From Malaya genurostris (Eukaryota > Arthropoda > Insecta > Diptera > Culicidae), in the NCBI RefSeq assembly GCF_030247185.1, contig NC_080570.1, positions 120,370,689 through 120,434,688 on the forward strand: a stretch of DNA of 64,000 nt, read 5' to 3'. The stretch's first letter is position 1; each line of letters begins with the position of its first letter. A program made the translations under genes and the position numbers. This document shows, piece after piece, positions 24,481 through 36,741 of the stretch. The notes under the pieces are model-generated. The model had not been told where the DNA came from. It saw only the letters and a program-made list of their open reading frames with translations, and searched no databases.

Positions 24481-25224
24481 CAGATTTATATATTAGCTCT
24501 TGAATTTTAACAGTTATAAACATTGGACAAATTACGCAAAGCGGTTTTTTAGAACCACTCAAATATTTCCAAAGGATTTTGAGTATTTCTACTAGTATCT
24601 AAATCTACAAAACTGTATTTGTTCCGTGTTATTTAATTGTATGGTAGAATATGTTTGCCGTCAATAAGTCGTACTGTAGTAAAGAAAGTGGCAAAATATA
24701 CACAATCTAATACGAATGATTATCTCTATCCGGAAGTGAGAAAGAAATATGTCAGTTTTATTCGTATACACGTCCTCCAGTTATGTCTGTGACATTACCC
24801 ACCCGCCTTTTTGTTTCAATTTCCGCAATAAAAAAACACAGTATGCAAACGATTTAGAGTTAGATTTGTTTACATACCTTATCTTCAATAACTAATAACC
24901 ATGGTTATGTTATTCAAAATCAACAGTTTTTCGAACTGTGTTACCAGATTCACAGAAAAATTATGCAAACTCATTTTGACATTTTGAGTTACTGAGGGGT
25001 AGTTAGATTTGCGATACAGTTTCAATAGGCGAGTGGCAGGTCGTGTCGTCGGTTAAAGCTTTCTGATATCTCTGATCAACTATGGATGAAACGCTTGATC
25101 CTGTAGATTACACCGTGAGATAGAGGTTTTGAGAGTTACGTGATGGTTAAAACTCCACTGCCGATAAAGCAACAAAATAGTAGTTTAGTTTTTGGAGCTA
25201 TATATGTTAAGAAGTTTCTTGAGG

Positions 25225-25375
25225 CCTATCTGAATCACCGTAGTTTGGAGTAATGGTACTATGGAATTAACCTTTATGTCATTCGTTTTTTCGGACTAGC
25301 TGACCCTATGTGCGGGATTGGAAATCGAACCCAGGCGGGTTGCGTGAAAGGCATCGACTTACCCATCCCGCCCAC
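25225..25375 (-). repeat. tRNA-like SINE fragment
   Basis: On the minus strand the sequence reads GGGCGGGATGGGTAAGTCGA, then CGCCTGGGTTCGATTTCC, then CGCACATAGGG. GGTTCGATTTCC matches a RNA polymerase III B box. No cloverleaf fits, so it is a tRNA-derived SINE piece rather than a tRNA gene. Boundaries are approximate. Confidence 0.5.
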
Positions 25376-25574
25376 ACAATTTGGAAAAAAAATTCCATTT
25401 GACGAAGCGCTTCACTCGACGTTATCGTGAGATAGGAAGCGTTGCGTTAAGTTAAAGAAGCTAGAAAGCAGTGCATACGATAATTTTCTTAAATTAAAGT
25501 TTACAAATCATATGAGTTATTTTGTGGAAATTATCAATGTTTAAAACTGTTATAAGGGTTAGATTTTTGCGGTA

Positions 25575-26220
25575 AACGAATTACGAAGCGTTGTATACGT
25601 CGCTGTTTTGTGAGTAATAAATGTTACAAAGCGTTACATGCGCTATTTTTTTGTAAGTTATAGGTGTTACGAAGCGTTACATGCGTTACTTTCTTGTGTC
25701 ATTGGTGTTACGAAGCGCTACATGTTACTTTTTTGTGAGTCATAGGCATTATACGAAGCGTTACAAACGTTAATATTTTGTTGGTTATAGGCGTTACGAA
25801 GCGTTACTTGAATTACTTTTCTGTAATTTATAGGCGTTACGAAGCGTTACTTTTTTGTAAGTTATTGACGTTACGAAGCGTTACATACGTTTTTTTGTAA
25901 GTTATACGCGTTACGAAGCGTTATTTTTGTGAGTCATTGGCGTTACGAAGCGATACATGCGTTACTTTCTTGGAAGTTAAAGGCGTTATGAAGCGTTACA
26001 TGCGTTACTTTTTTGTAAGTTTAGGGCGTTACGAAGCGTTACATGCATTACTTTTTTGTAAGTTAAAGGCGTTACGAAGCGTTACATGGGTTACTTTTTT
26101 GTAAGTTATTGACGTTATGAAGCGTTATACGCGTTACTTTCTTGTAAGTTAAAGGCGTTATGAAGCGTTACATGTGTTATTTTTTTGTAGGGCGTTACAA
26201 AGCGTTACATGTGTTATTTT
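25575..26220 (+). repeat. Minisatellite, about 16 units of 35-50 bp
   Basis: Unit core GGCGTTACGAAGCGTTACAT followed by 'gcgttacttttttgtaagtt'. I count about 16 cores, with unit length varying through loss of the second 'gcgttact' part. It ends exactly where the GTCGTGAATACG element begins at 26221. Confidence 0.85.
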
Positions 26221-27415
26221 GTCGTGAATACGACTTACTTTACTATGGGGCGCCTTTTCAAAAAGTACCCTCTGAGAGAGTGATAAGTTTTTGATCGTAA
26301 ATATCTCTTGTTGTATCTAACGAATCAACATAATTTTTGCTACATGCCATCGGAAATATGATCACAATTTTATGATAAAATATTCAGTTGTGTGACATAA
26401 TCTCAAATAATTCAAAATTAAACTTTTCTGAAATGTTTGGTATAAACGAGTATCAAAGAGGATAATTCATAAGGCGCGTTTGCCTTTTTCAAATTTTGAA
26501 AGCTCATAGCTCAGTGATCTGTGAAAGGATTTATATAATCTAACTACCAATAGAATCGAAATTTTTCAACTTAAGCGTGTAAAGAAAAAGCATTGAAGTA
26601 TTTCAATAGTACACTATTGAAAAACCTGTCTCATTTGACCCATGTCAACACCAGCCAATCATAATGCGTTCTGAGGAAGAGAACAAAATATCTGCTGCTG
26701 TACAACAAATCGTTCGAGAAAAATGTACCGAAAAGTGTTGAATATCGTAGTGAGTTCCACAATTTGGTCCTTCTGGAAGGTAGGAATGTCCCGTACAGTA
26801 TCCTGATAGTTTCTTTCAATGAAATGCAAATCCGAAATGAAATAATCGACATTAAAATTCTGTATAACGCTATTTTTATAGCCGTTAGGACCGCCCATTA
26901 ATGAAAAAGCTACAAACGAAATCAGGTAAAAACAAACCTCTCAACAAAAATTTGATCAGTTTGGATTCTATCGCGACTGCGAGCAGATGTATTTTGTGTC
27001 GTTTGCAAAGCTAGTTTCGCTTCCGACAAGAGTGATTACGTCACAGCTGCCAGTCATTTGCATTGGTGAAAAAGCAACGGTGGAGAGCATTACACAAAAT
27101 CAGCCGTTCAAATTGCTATAAAAGTTTTCTAAAGGAAGTTCGCAAATCGAAAGGAAATATCCTCAGTTTAGTGCAAATCTAGAACTGTTTGATTTGATTT
27201 TTGCACTTTTCGCTGTGTGAAATTCACAGTAATCTAGATCAAGTGAAGCCTTCTTTGGTTTTGCGAAAAATGTGGAAAAGTGGAATGCTTGCATAGTTCA
27301 TACAATTGATCAACTAATTGATATTCGGAAGTGTTAAGGAACATGTCAGTTGTTTTCGTATTCACGACATCCAGTTATGTCTCTGACATTATCCACCCGC
27401 CTTTTTGATCTGTAA
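26221..27415 (+). mobile_element. GTCGTGAATACG-family element, 1.2 kb copy
   Basis: Left end GTCGTGAATACGACTTACTT; right end 'cgtattcacgacatccagtt' followed by 'atgtctctgacattatccac'. The first and last dozen bases are inverted repeats. The interior matches 58811-59955 closely, including 'gatcgt(a/g)aatatctcttgtt', 'cagtagtacactattga' style phrases and 'aaaatcagccgtt'. No transposase was recognised, so it is non-autonomous. Confidence 0.7.
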
Positions 27416-28139
27416 CAAAGAATGAGCAATTTCGTAATATGCGAGAAAATCAATTATAAGAGTATTTTGATTATAAATTGAATGACTTAATGAACCATCT
27501 TGAAAAACATGCACAAATGCATCTTCTCATATATCAGCCAATTAAAAATACTCATGGTTTATAAGCAAACATAGCTAGTGTTCTACTAGCGTACAAAACA
27601 TGTCATAAGCCCACTGCACTGAATCACTGAAAATATTCCGTATTTCTATATGTTGGTTTTGCGATATACGCTTCTGGTATGATTTGTTCTGTATGCTCTT
27701 CTATGCCGTCAAAAGTTATGGTTGTCGATGCACTAACATATGGGTAGGATTGAACAACTGTTTGAGAACTTTCCATAACTCGCTGCTGTTTTGTTGATTT
27801 CAATCGATCTTCCTCTGTATGTATTCATATCTAGTCTTCTTCAGGACTCGTGAATAAATATTTTCGTTCTACTCCAGTGACTATCGTTGTCAGTTCTACA
27901 GAATCTCTTGTACTGTTTATCCCTCTCCCGTTTTAACCGTAAGAGGTCTATTGAGTACCAGCTACTCTAGTTTTCCAAGTAACTTCGAATTACGCTGTTT
28001 GCAACTCCTCTGAGTCCATACATTCCTAAATTCTGAAGTAGAATTTTGTGATTAATCGAATCAAATGCTGTATACTTATTCTGGATTCTGAAATTGGATT
28101 CCTGACTGAATTCAGCTTCCTAATTTAACATAAAGCCGC
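27416..28139. other. Spacer, no gene recognised
   Basis: AT-rich sequence with no frame above background and no repeat shared with the rest of the window that I could see, other than a few 'gaattcagcttcc' phrases near 28080-28120 akin to the quasi-periodic family. Confidence 0.4.
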
Positions 28140-28570
28140 CACGATTATTTTTCACAAAGGTCCAATTTTCGACCATTTTGTCAAGCATTTGAGAGTATAT
28201 TTCAGCAATGACACGTTGAATATTAGTTTTTAAAGCATCAACCGTTGCAATGACTTCACGTACCTCCACAGAAAATAATCGTGTGGCGTCGAATCACACG
28301 AACGCGGAGGCCAATTCATCGGTCAATCTCTCGAAATAATGTTGTCGTTGAAATGTTCTTTCAATAAACCGATTGTTTCGGCCGCAGTATGACAAGTGGC
28401 ACCATCCTGTTGAAACCACATTTCGTTCACATCCTTATCTTGGAAGATTTGGCAACAAAAATTCATTGATCATGATTCTGCATCGATTCCCATTCACGAT
28501 AATGAGGAAGGACATCATTTTTTAAGAAATAAGGACCGATGATTCCACCTGCCAATAGACCGCACCAAAC
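28140..28570 (-). pseudogene. DDE transposase relic, heavily decayed
   Basis: Minus-strand translation in pieces gives VWCGLLAGGIIGPYFLKND, a region with TKCGFNRMVPLVILRPK corresponding to the WFQQDGATCH block, and a C-terminal piece with VDALKTNIQRVIAEI. These are the same blocks that are better preserved at 36273-36741. Many stops and shifts are present. It is the same transposase family as the 8620-8943 remnant. Confidence 0.6.
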
Positions 28571-28966
28571 TGTATATTTATCGAGATGCAACGGTAATTA
28601 TTGGAAGGAGCGCTGTTCTGGAGTTGACCTACACATGATGATTTGCTAAACAATACTGAGTTGAGACATTGCATAGTGGGGAAAAATGGACCAAAAACGC
28701 GACGATTTTTTTGGAGGCGTGATACAGCTGACCACAAAGCACTTTTTTGGTGTAAAATGGTCAGTAAAATCGATTCCATGTATTTAGAAGGACCGCACGA
28801 AACGCTATCATGTTAATTTTACCCCAAGTTCCCTTTTTATACTGCATTGTATTCAAGCTTAACTATATAACATGAAACCGAAGAACTTGCAGAAGAGCGA
28901 ATAGAGTGTTTCCAGGGTGTAAAAAAGTCTAACAAATCGATTGCATATAGTTTCATTGACAGCAGA

Positions 28967-29646
28967 CCGTTTTACCTCATTTCTTTTCTAGTTATAATAT
29001 TTAGTTGAAATATGATCTACAATCCAAAAGCAGATCCAATGCGATCTATCAATATTGGTTCATAATACGTGCAAAACATCTGTGATCCAATTAAACACAA
29101 TGGGAATGACAGTACTAGCCTGTTCAACCCGTTTTTCCCCAATTTATATCAAAAGTCGTATTTCTGGTTAAACTTTCTCTCGCATACCGAAAACAGGCTG
29201 ATTGCGGTTGATGAAAATCGATTGATATTACGAAGAAAGACCTGAATATAGGATTACAAATAAATTCAATGACCGCACAAATCTTGCTATACCGTTTTAA
29301 CCCAATTTATAATTTAACTGAGTCTTAAGATTTTGCTCCACATTGAATTCATTTGTAATCCAATTTTCAGGTCTTTTTTCGTAATATCAATCGATTTTCA
29401 TCAACCGCGATCAGCCTGCTTTCGGTATGTGAAAGAAAGTTTAACCAGATATACGACTTATGAATTAAATTGGGGTAAAACGGGTTAAACAGGCTAGTAC
29501 TATCATTCTCATTGTGTTTAATTGGATCACAGATGTTTTGCACGTAATATGAACCAATATTGGTAGGTCATATTGGATCTGCTTCGGGATTGTAAATCTG
29601 AATTCAACATAAAATTATATTTGTCGAAAAATTGGGGTAAACGATG
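28967..29646. repeat. Foldback element with 305-bp arms
   Basis: The left arm 28967-29271 and right arm 29341-29646 are inverted copies that I estimate at nearly 90% identical, separated by 69 bp. Matching landmarks include 'gcagatccaat', 'caatattggttcat', 'gtgcaaaacatctgtgatcc', 'cagtactagcctgtt', 'gttgatgaaaatcgattgat' and 'ttacaaat(a/g)aattcaatg'. No coding frame. A transcript would form a long imperfect hairpin. Confidence 0.85.
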
Positions 29647-29764
29647 TAGCACGAAGCATGCGATCATGAACACTATCTGTAAATTATTATTTGAGGTTAT
29701 ATACGAAACATAGAACTGTCTTGTTTAACCAAAATTGGTCCAAACACCGAACAGTAGAACTTTT

Positions 29765-31045
29765 TTAATGTGGAACACATTTTTGTTTTCTATATAGGTG
29801 TGCAAACTAGAAACTCAGGAAAAATACACGTAGAAATGTGGTCAGGTTTTGAACAATTACAGCTCAGTCAATTTTATATAAATTATTAATATTAATGGTG
29901 ACATTTGATTGGGAATATTTCTACGTATTGATTTGAATGTTCATAGACATGTATTTTTAATTGTGTATCATTGAAATGTTGATTAATAGCTAGCTAGTGT
30001 TCTATTTTATCTGCAAAAAATCTCCGGCACATCGAATTTCTCTGCCATAGTCGACGGTTTTGAAGGAGTAAGCGATATATCAAAGGGAAGCATTGCTCTG
30101 ATTGGTCAATCGATGCTAAAGCGCAGCTCCTGGAAGCACGCGAATCTATAAATAGAAGCAAAATTATAGCTAACGTTTCAGTCCTACGCGTAGCATGCTA
30201 GAGGTAGGTTGTTGCTAGACAGCAAGACAAAAAATGCCATAAAACGATTTGAAGCTTTAATTGGTATGCTCTGATCTTGTGTCATGCAAGATTGGATGAA
30301 ATCCCATGTTATGTCGTTTCGCCAGAGAAATTGACAACTACCCCAGGGTAAATTTTGAGTGTATAAGATTAATTTCCAATTTATATAAGATGAACTCGAT
30401 TGATAATAAGAAACTCGCTTCAACCGAAATCGCAGAATGGTTGTAATGGTAGAGACACGCTATAAAAACAACTGCTTGCATACAAAACTTGAACACAAGT
30501 TTGGCGAAGAGAAGCTTAAATATTGATATCCGTATCGCAAGCCTAAATATCGATATCCGTATCGTGTACAAACATATAATTGCATACATTTAAGCTATTG
30601 GTTTAATTTTGTCGGCTACAAAACAAATACAAATCACGACAAATAAAATCTATATTCTGGGTTCGCGTGTTTCGGTTAACTGCTGTCAAACCGTTTGTTT
30701 GAAGGTAGTTTCGAACCTAGTTTAAACGTTGTTGAACTAAAAATCGAGTCAGTTTCAAACTCGGTTTTTATATCAGGTTTGCTCAAACCCCCGTTGCTAG
30801 GTGCGAACACAACACAGTTGCGTGAAAAGTGTTTATTTGATTAAACTACCCTGGGTCAGTTTCCGTTTTCGCAAGCGAAAACGCCATAATAAAGTTCAAT
30901 CTAAGCAGACTCTTATGCATTTGCGAATTCAAACGTGTGACGATTGATTGAACTGTTTGATTGTAGATCATTAGAAATTTTGGTTGCCTTGTTCCACATC
31001 AATGGCTCGAACAACCCCATGGGGCTGATCCTTGTAGTTTTTTCT
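29765..31045 (+). repeat. Dispersed repeat, copy 3 (longest)
   Basis: Begins 'tgtggaacacatttttgttt' and ends with 'cttgttccacatcaatggct' and 'cgaacaaccccatggggctg'. Compared with copy 2 it keeps the block containing 'gtcctacgcgtagcatgcta', 'ggttgttgctagacagcaag' and 'cctgggg..aattttgag', which copy 1 also has. It is interrupted at about 30665-30890 by a relative of the 11218 MITE, showing layered insertion. Confidence 0.6.
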
Positions 31046-34000
31046 GTAAATTCACGGAAGAAGATGACTGGGGGTAAAACAGAATACAGTTGTTTGCGGT
31101 CAATCTTATTAAAAACAATCCATTTATCTAATTTATGAGCATGGCAGGAATACCTTCCGATTGGTGGAATTGAATTTTTTCCTGAGTTTCACAGTTTTCA
31201 AAGTAAAGTCAGAAAGTAGAGGAATTGGAGCATAACGGGCATGATAGTGAATTTTGCGGATCTTCTAATTATCATAAATCGATTCTACAGAAAAATTTGC
31301 ATAAGAAATACTAATTTTGAAAAAATTTGCTCATGTTTTTATAAAATTATTGAGCAAAGTCGCGTTTTTGATCGTTTTTTCCCCACTGTGCATCGCTTCA
31401 CACTGTCAAAATAACTGTCAGATAATAGAGGAATCTCTCTTTTGGATTAGATTTTCGGAAGATCAAATGTTTGAATGGCGGTACCTCTGACAAACGGCTG
31501 TTAGGAGTCTTACGAATTTCGGATCCATTGAATTTTTAGTAGAAAACACATATCAACACAAAACATGATACAATTTCAACACATTCTCGGTAGCCGGCTG
31601 CCCAGAGTAATAGACACAAGATCATATTATTAGGGCATTTACTAACACCGACTATCCCTTCCTGTGATGCATGTGGAAATGCAGAGAATTCCTCGGTTTC
31701 AGCAAGGCTAATGCTAACATAACCTGCTAACGAAAACGAATCAAATTGGTTATGTTCACTAGGCAAAAGTCATTCTTCAGTTCACCGGAGAACTAGAGCA
31801 TAAATAAGCCTTCTTTTTTTTCGGGCAAATAACCCTGAAAAGATTCGATTGTTATCTCCCGATCCCGAGCTACTACCCACAATCAAAAACAATTATAATT
31901 ACTGCGAGACTGACAGTATCGCAAGCCGAAATTAATTTTTACCAACAATACAAGCCAATGCATCAAACCGGTCGACACCTCGCCGACGATAACAATCGGC
32001 ACACTTCGGCCTGCCTGCCTGCCTGCTAGACGCTAAACCACGGCGCACCGGTGCATAAATCAATTCCTTGTCATGGATTGCATCGGATCCGACGAGATAT
32101 TTCGGGTCTGACCAGTTCTGGCTTTTGGCTTCGCTTTTGAACTCCTTATCAATTTTAATCCAATTACCTCCGTACGATCAATGTTTGTATGTGTGTGTGT
32201 GTTCGTGTTCAGGAGTGTCCCTCCTTGGGTGGATTGTCGCACGACGTGAGACAAGTGACGGAATCATTGTCGAGTTGATTTAAAAGTAAACTAAGAACCG
32301 TAGCCAAGTTAGCACAAGCGCGCGAGAGTTAATCATAAATCTTGTCACGAGAGCGCAACCAGGCAGAAAGAACTTCTCGTGCGCACAAGATAAATACGCG
32401 ACACATAATATCAAAAGCAATTTAATTCAACCCCGCGGTCGTCCTCTTGTGGCTGACTGAGGTCCGCTCAACTGCTGCTGGTGGCTCGCGATATTACCAG
32501 TGCGAACGAGACACTGAACGGTGGGTGATCCGGGTGGTTACCAACCGCCAAGTGTAAAGCAGAAAATCGAATTTGAAAGCTTACCCTCCTCGTGGGCGCA
32601 CGGCGGTGAGGTAGATCGGTTCTGCTGTTTCCCTTTGCGACTAATAATAGTAGTCGTTACGACCACCTGTAAATTAGCCGTGACAAATCGAGGACGGCGA
32701 GGCAAGCGGAACCGGGGAGGAAAGGTGAGAGCGGTCTCGTTGGAGTTTTGCGCGGATGGATGCCGATATCGTGTAAGACATGAAATGAATGAAAAATAAA
32801 AAAATGAAACATAGTCATGAAGCAGTAGTGCCTTCGTCGGAGCGAAGAAGTTATTGCCCAAGTCCGAACGGATTCTGCCAGGCAGAGGGAAGGTCGACGG
32901 AAATAAAATATTTTAAGAAAGATTTGCCCAGCCTAGGTGGATTGCTACGATGTAAGAAAAAAAAACATTGCGACGGATGACATTTTTATATGACAAACAG
33001 TATGCCATGAGATCATAGGACTGTGAAATTAAAGCCAATCGTCTATAACCGACACGGTGATCAAACTACAAACCGTCTAGGTATTTATTGTGATGTAAGC
33101 ATTCTCGTTCTGAGCGAAGGAATTCATTTTTAGCACTGTCAGGTTACAAAACAAAACAGTTGGAATGGCAGTATTTTCAACGTTTTCTCCGTCCATTAGA
33201 TTTTTTTTTAAATGACTAGGTGAACGACCCAACATTCACTGTACAAAAAAAATCCTTCCCATAACTAATTTAGCTCAGGTGCCTTCAACCGGGCAAATCT
33301 ATCAAGAAATTGTATCTTTATTTACCGCACAAACCCATCTATGGTCTTCCGGTACATAAATATACTGCCCCGGCCGACGACGGACTGATTGTGGAACACG
33401 GGCAGCAAATGAGCCTAGAGGAAGATGCCAATTTACGAGAAATTACTCGCAGTCCTCACCTTCGGTTTATCGCCACCGTCGTTCGTCGTCGTCGTCGTCG
33501 TCGTTTATCTTGTTTTATCCCATCGAATGGCTATTACTCACTGACTGACTGACCACCCGTGACTGGCTCGAACGCTCGCTCGAAGGCGAGGTGGCTGCAG
33601 TTTAGGGTCTCGACGAAGGATGTTGTGCTGCTAGTCGAGCACTTGAAAGCGCAGTCAGTCACCACCACTGCAGTAGTAGGCTGTTTCCTCTTCACACTGC
33701 CCAAGTAGTCCTTGAGTGATCCTTGAAGATCTTTGTGCCGTACTCGCGCCCTACGATTGCTCACTGCCTACTCACTCCCGAAACACGTCAGAAAACATTA
33801 AAACAGCTCACTTCTACCCGTGGTGTGGCGAAAACCAGTATACAAAATCACTTGTCGAGAGCACAAATGAAAAAAAAAACACCTCCGTTGTTGTAAATCA
33901 TTGGAGCAACAAATGATTAAACTACTTTTTCAATGCCTTCTTTTAGCGCTCTTCAGCGACTGGATTCGCAATTCGTAACGAGCCACTTCCGACCGTATAT

Positions 34001-34440
34001 CACCACACAGCGACACTTTCACACCCGGTAATCCGACTGTACCCGTAAAATTGTACCCGATCACACCATTTACAGATAAAGTTTTTCCACTGGCCAATTC
34101 GCGACGACCCGTTTTGTCTGGAAATTTTCAATGTTTTGATTTGACGTTTCCTTTTCGACTTGGGTTTGTGATTCTTTCGTTCTCGCTCCCACTCATCGGG
34201 ACGTTCGTTCGTTCGATCTCGCTCTGCCGTTCGCGTGCGTGGAGCCCCACAGACAGGTGTTTTGTCGGTATCACATACACTTGTTTGCGCATCGCCGCAG
34301 AAATCCACAGTGACCCGAGTGCAAATGAATACCCACGATCGTGAGTCCGACAGCGTTGCTGGGGTAACCAGTTGATATAACAAACTTGGATTTTATTTTC
34401 AGTGACAACTGCGTTGAATGAATTTTTTAAAGTAAAAGAT
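31046..34440. other. Unique region upstream of CLUAP1; probable promoter zone near its right end
   Basis: The first part (to about 31900) is AT-rich and unremarkable. From about 31900 the sequence is GC-richer and free of recognised transposons, with a (GTC)n run at 33481-33506 and (ACTG)n at 33538-33552. Overlapping frames on both strands lack domains. Because CLUAP1 begins at 34441 the last kilobase probably holds its promoter and 5' UTR. A pyrimidine-rich TTATTTTCAG at 34393-34402 could be a 5' UTR acceptor. Confidence 0.4.
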
Positions 34441-34462
34441 ATGTCGTTTAAAGATGTTCGAG
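34441..34462 (+). CDS. CLUAP1: CLUAP1/IFT38, first coding exon (MSFKDVR)
   Basis: Seven codons plus one base, directly followed by a GTAAGT donor at 34463. The peptide MSFKDVR aligns with the conserved start of CLUAP1 proteins (vertebrate MSFRDLRNF). The leftover G joins AC at the acceptor 41368/41369 to make Asp, giving MSFKDVRDLSEHLKLLGYPN, which follows the family through its N-terminus. This explains why the large exon has no start at its 5' end. Confidence 0.88.
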
Positions 34463-34654
34463 GTAAGTGCAGTGAAAATTTGTAGTTTAAAATTTCCTTA
34501 CCATACACAAAATAATCGAAAGATAGTGCTTGATTTTAACATGTTTCGCAGCATATCTTAGAAATATTCAGTGAAGATTTACGAGTAAGTTGGAATTATG
34601 TGATAACTCATATACACATATCGTTTACCTTGATAAGGATTCCTCATGAAACTC

Positions 34655-34991
34655 TTAGGCTGTGAACCATTCCGCGGTTAATTTTAACTTTTGGTTGAAA
34701 TCTGACACTTCAGCGGTTAGTTTTTGTCGAGTAGTAAAATTTAACTTAAACTGCAACCCATTTCAAAGTTTGACGAATGGAAAGTTGTTTGAGACTATTT
34801 TCCACCGGAAATAATTTCAACTAAAGAATTAATATTACAATTTTCATTGCAAGTGTCGGAAAATAAGTATCGATCTGTCAAAAATAAGCATGCTCTCGAG
34901 CAGGGTTATTTTTGACAACATCAAAATAACCGCTCGAGTGTTAGATTTCAACCAAAAGGTAAAATTAACCGCGAAATGGTTCACAGCCTAA
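34655..34991. mobile_element. MITE, 337 bp, with long inverted repeats
   Basis: Left end TTAGGCTGTGAACCATTCCG, right end the complement of TTAGGCTGTGAACCATTTCG. Inverted repeats extend about 54 bp to 'gaaatctgacact' / 'agtgttagatttc'. It lies inside the first CLUAP1 intron, 190 bp after the donor. The interior is AT-rich and non-coding. Confidence 0.8.
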
Positions 34992-35014
34992 ATAAATGAG
35001 CACGTCGAATCGTG

Positions 35015-35834
35015 TACACACCAAATTTACGGACGTCGGTAAAATTTTACTGACTTTCAAACAGCTGAACATTCAGTAATCAGTCCAGTAAAAGTTTCAT
35101 TTGCTGAACTATCGGAAACGTTTCTCTGAATATCCTCCTGTCAACATTATACTGACTTGTTCGCCATTCATTACCGACGTTCGATGGAATTTACGAATAA
35201 TCCGTAAATAAATGAACGTCGTGAGCTATTACTGTTTTTCAGGAAATTTGTCAGAAACCCATGATATAAATTTAGAAAAAACTCATTCAAAATTATGATT
35301 ACGATTCATATCATTGATAATCGTGGACGGTAGCGTAAAGTTTATGATCACCAGCCATTTTGATAGAGAGCTAAAATATAAATTTTATGCTGCATTAACA
35401 GTTTATGTAGTGAATATCTTGCTTGGCATCAGGAAATTACAGGAAATATAACGACTTGAGCGTTTCAAGTACAATTTATTCGATGCTAGACTAAGTTTTC
35501 ACTTCCGAAAATAAATCAATTTGACAGATATGATTCTCACCAAAGTAGTCAGTAACGTTTACTGAAGTTTTTCATTATTATTAATTGATTCACTGAAACT
35601 CGGTAGATCTATTACTGAATTAGGAAAAATGAATGACACTTCAAGGTATCAGATCATGTCTGTAACATAAAAGCGAATGTTCCTTAATATTTTATTGAAT
35701 TTACCGAAATCCGGTAGTTTATTGATAGATGACTGAATTGGATCAATTTTACAGATCATCCGGTGAAAATGATGTTTTACAATTCTTAACAGTGAAATTA
35801 ATTACTGAACATCGAAAGAGAAATTTGGTGTGTA
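35015..35834. mobile_element. Inverted-repeat element, 820 bp
   Basis: Ends TACACACCAAATTT at the left and AAATTTGGTGTGTA at the right, a perfect 14-bp inverted repeat. The interior repeats 'ttactga', 'cggtaa' and 'ttaccgaa' motifs and has no coding frame. It lies in CLUAP1 intron 1. Confidence 0.75.
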
Positions 35835-36129
35835 AGTGCAGCGAAAATTAATGTATTTCGCAAGAAAGAGATAATTTTTATCAGTACTTTTACTGAAGAT
35901 AAACTCAAGATAGAGTGATCGGCGACTTTGGTTCACTGTCAAGGTTTACATTGAACTAAAACTATTTATTTTGATTTTAATATAGCTGCCAGCATCATTC
36001 AGTCATTCTTTGATAGATTTATGAAGGGTGTTTGCTTAGGAGGTTTTCAAAAGGGATTACTCTATTGTCTGAAAGCCGTTTTAACAGTATAAAGTGACGT
36101 CTTTACTCAATATTGTTTGGCAAATCATC

Positions 36130-36741
36130 ATGAATATGTTAACTTCAGAACAACGCTTCCAAATCGTGAAGATTTATTTTCAAAATCACTGTTCAATCAG
36201 AACTTTTTGTAGCGCAAAATTCTCTTCTGTGATTAGGCGCATTTTTGTCTAAAAATACGTCAACAAACAAAATTGCTGTATTTGGACACCGTTCAAGAAT
36301 TACCGATGCATCCAAATAAATGTACTGTTCAGTGCGGTATATGGGCTGGTAAAATCATCCATCCTTATTTCTTTAAAAATGAGGAAGGACGCCGCGTTAC
36401 CGCCAGTGGAAATCGATACAGAACCATGATCAATGATTTTTTTGATATCAAATCTTCAAGATATGGATGTGAACGAAATGTGGTTTCAACAGGATGGCGC
36501 CACTTGTCATACTGCGGCAGAAACAATCGACTTATTGAAAGAACATTTTAACGACATTATTTCGATAAATGGACCGGTGAATTGCCCTCTGCGTTTGTGT
36601 GATTTGGCGCCACTGGCTTATTTTTTATGGAGACACGCAAAGTCATTGGTTTATGTGGATAAATCAGTAACGATTGATGCTTTGGAGACCAATATTCGAC
36701 GTGTCATTGCTGAAATACGCCCTCAAGTGCTCGAAAATTGA
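36130..36741 (+). pseudogene. DDE transposase relic, best-preserved copy
   Basis: Starts with MNMLTSEQRFQIVKIYFQNH, typical of this family's N-terminus, then skips most of the DNA-binding domain. After a frame change it reads CTVQCGIWAGKIIHPYFFKN, then RRVTASGNRYRTMINDFF. After another shift follow MWFQQDGATCHTAAETIDLL (second catalytic Asp) and RLCDLAPLAYFLW (third), then VTIDALETNIRRVIAEIRPQ. Two frameshifts and a large N-terminal deletion mean it is dead. It is the best reference for the remnants at 8620 and 28140. Confidence 0.8.

Larger units (their letters stand above)
20665..24812 (+). mobile_element. GTCGTGAATACG-family element, long interrupted copy
   Basis: Begins GTCGTGAATACGACTTACTT with 'tactatggggcgcc', the shared left end of this family. 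A matching right end occurs at about 24757-24812 ('cgtatacacgtcctccag', 'gtctgtgacattaccc', 'acccgccttttt'). Other copies are 1.1-1.5 kb, so this one seems expanded by insertions. It contains the 23215-23940 repeat, a 24050-24480 quasi-periodic block, and a duplicated segment at 22010-22140 versus 22640-22790 ('ttccgaatcgattggttgtt'). Treating both ends as one insertion is an inference. Confidence 0.45.

Noticed and set aside
25225..25375. tRNA gene
   Set aside because: Has a B-box-like GGTTCGATTTCC but no cloverleaf pairing; the surrounding sequence fits a tRNA-derived SINE.
32521..32980. Overlapping frames of 60-110 codons on both strands
   Set aside because: No domain, no splice support. 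Frames on both strands of similar length point to base composition.
34000..34383. 127-codon minus-strand frame as an upstream divergent gene
   Set aside because: No domain. It is matched by equally long frames on the plus strand in the same GC-richer promoter region of CLUAP1.
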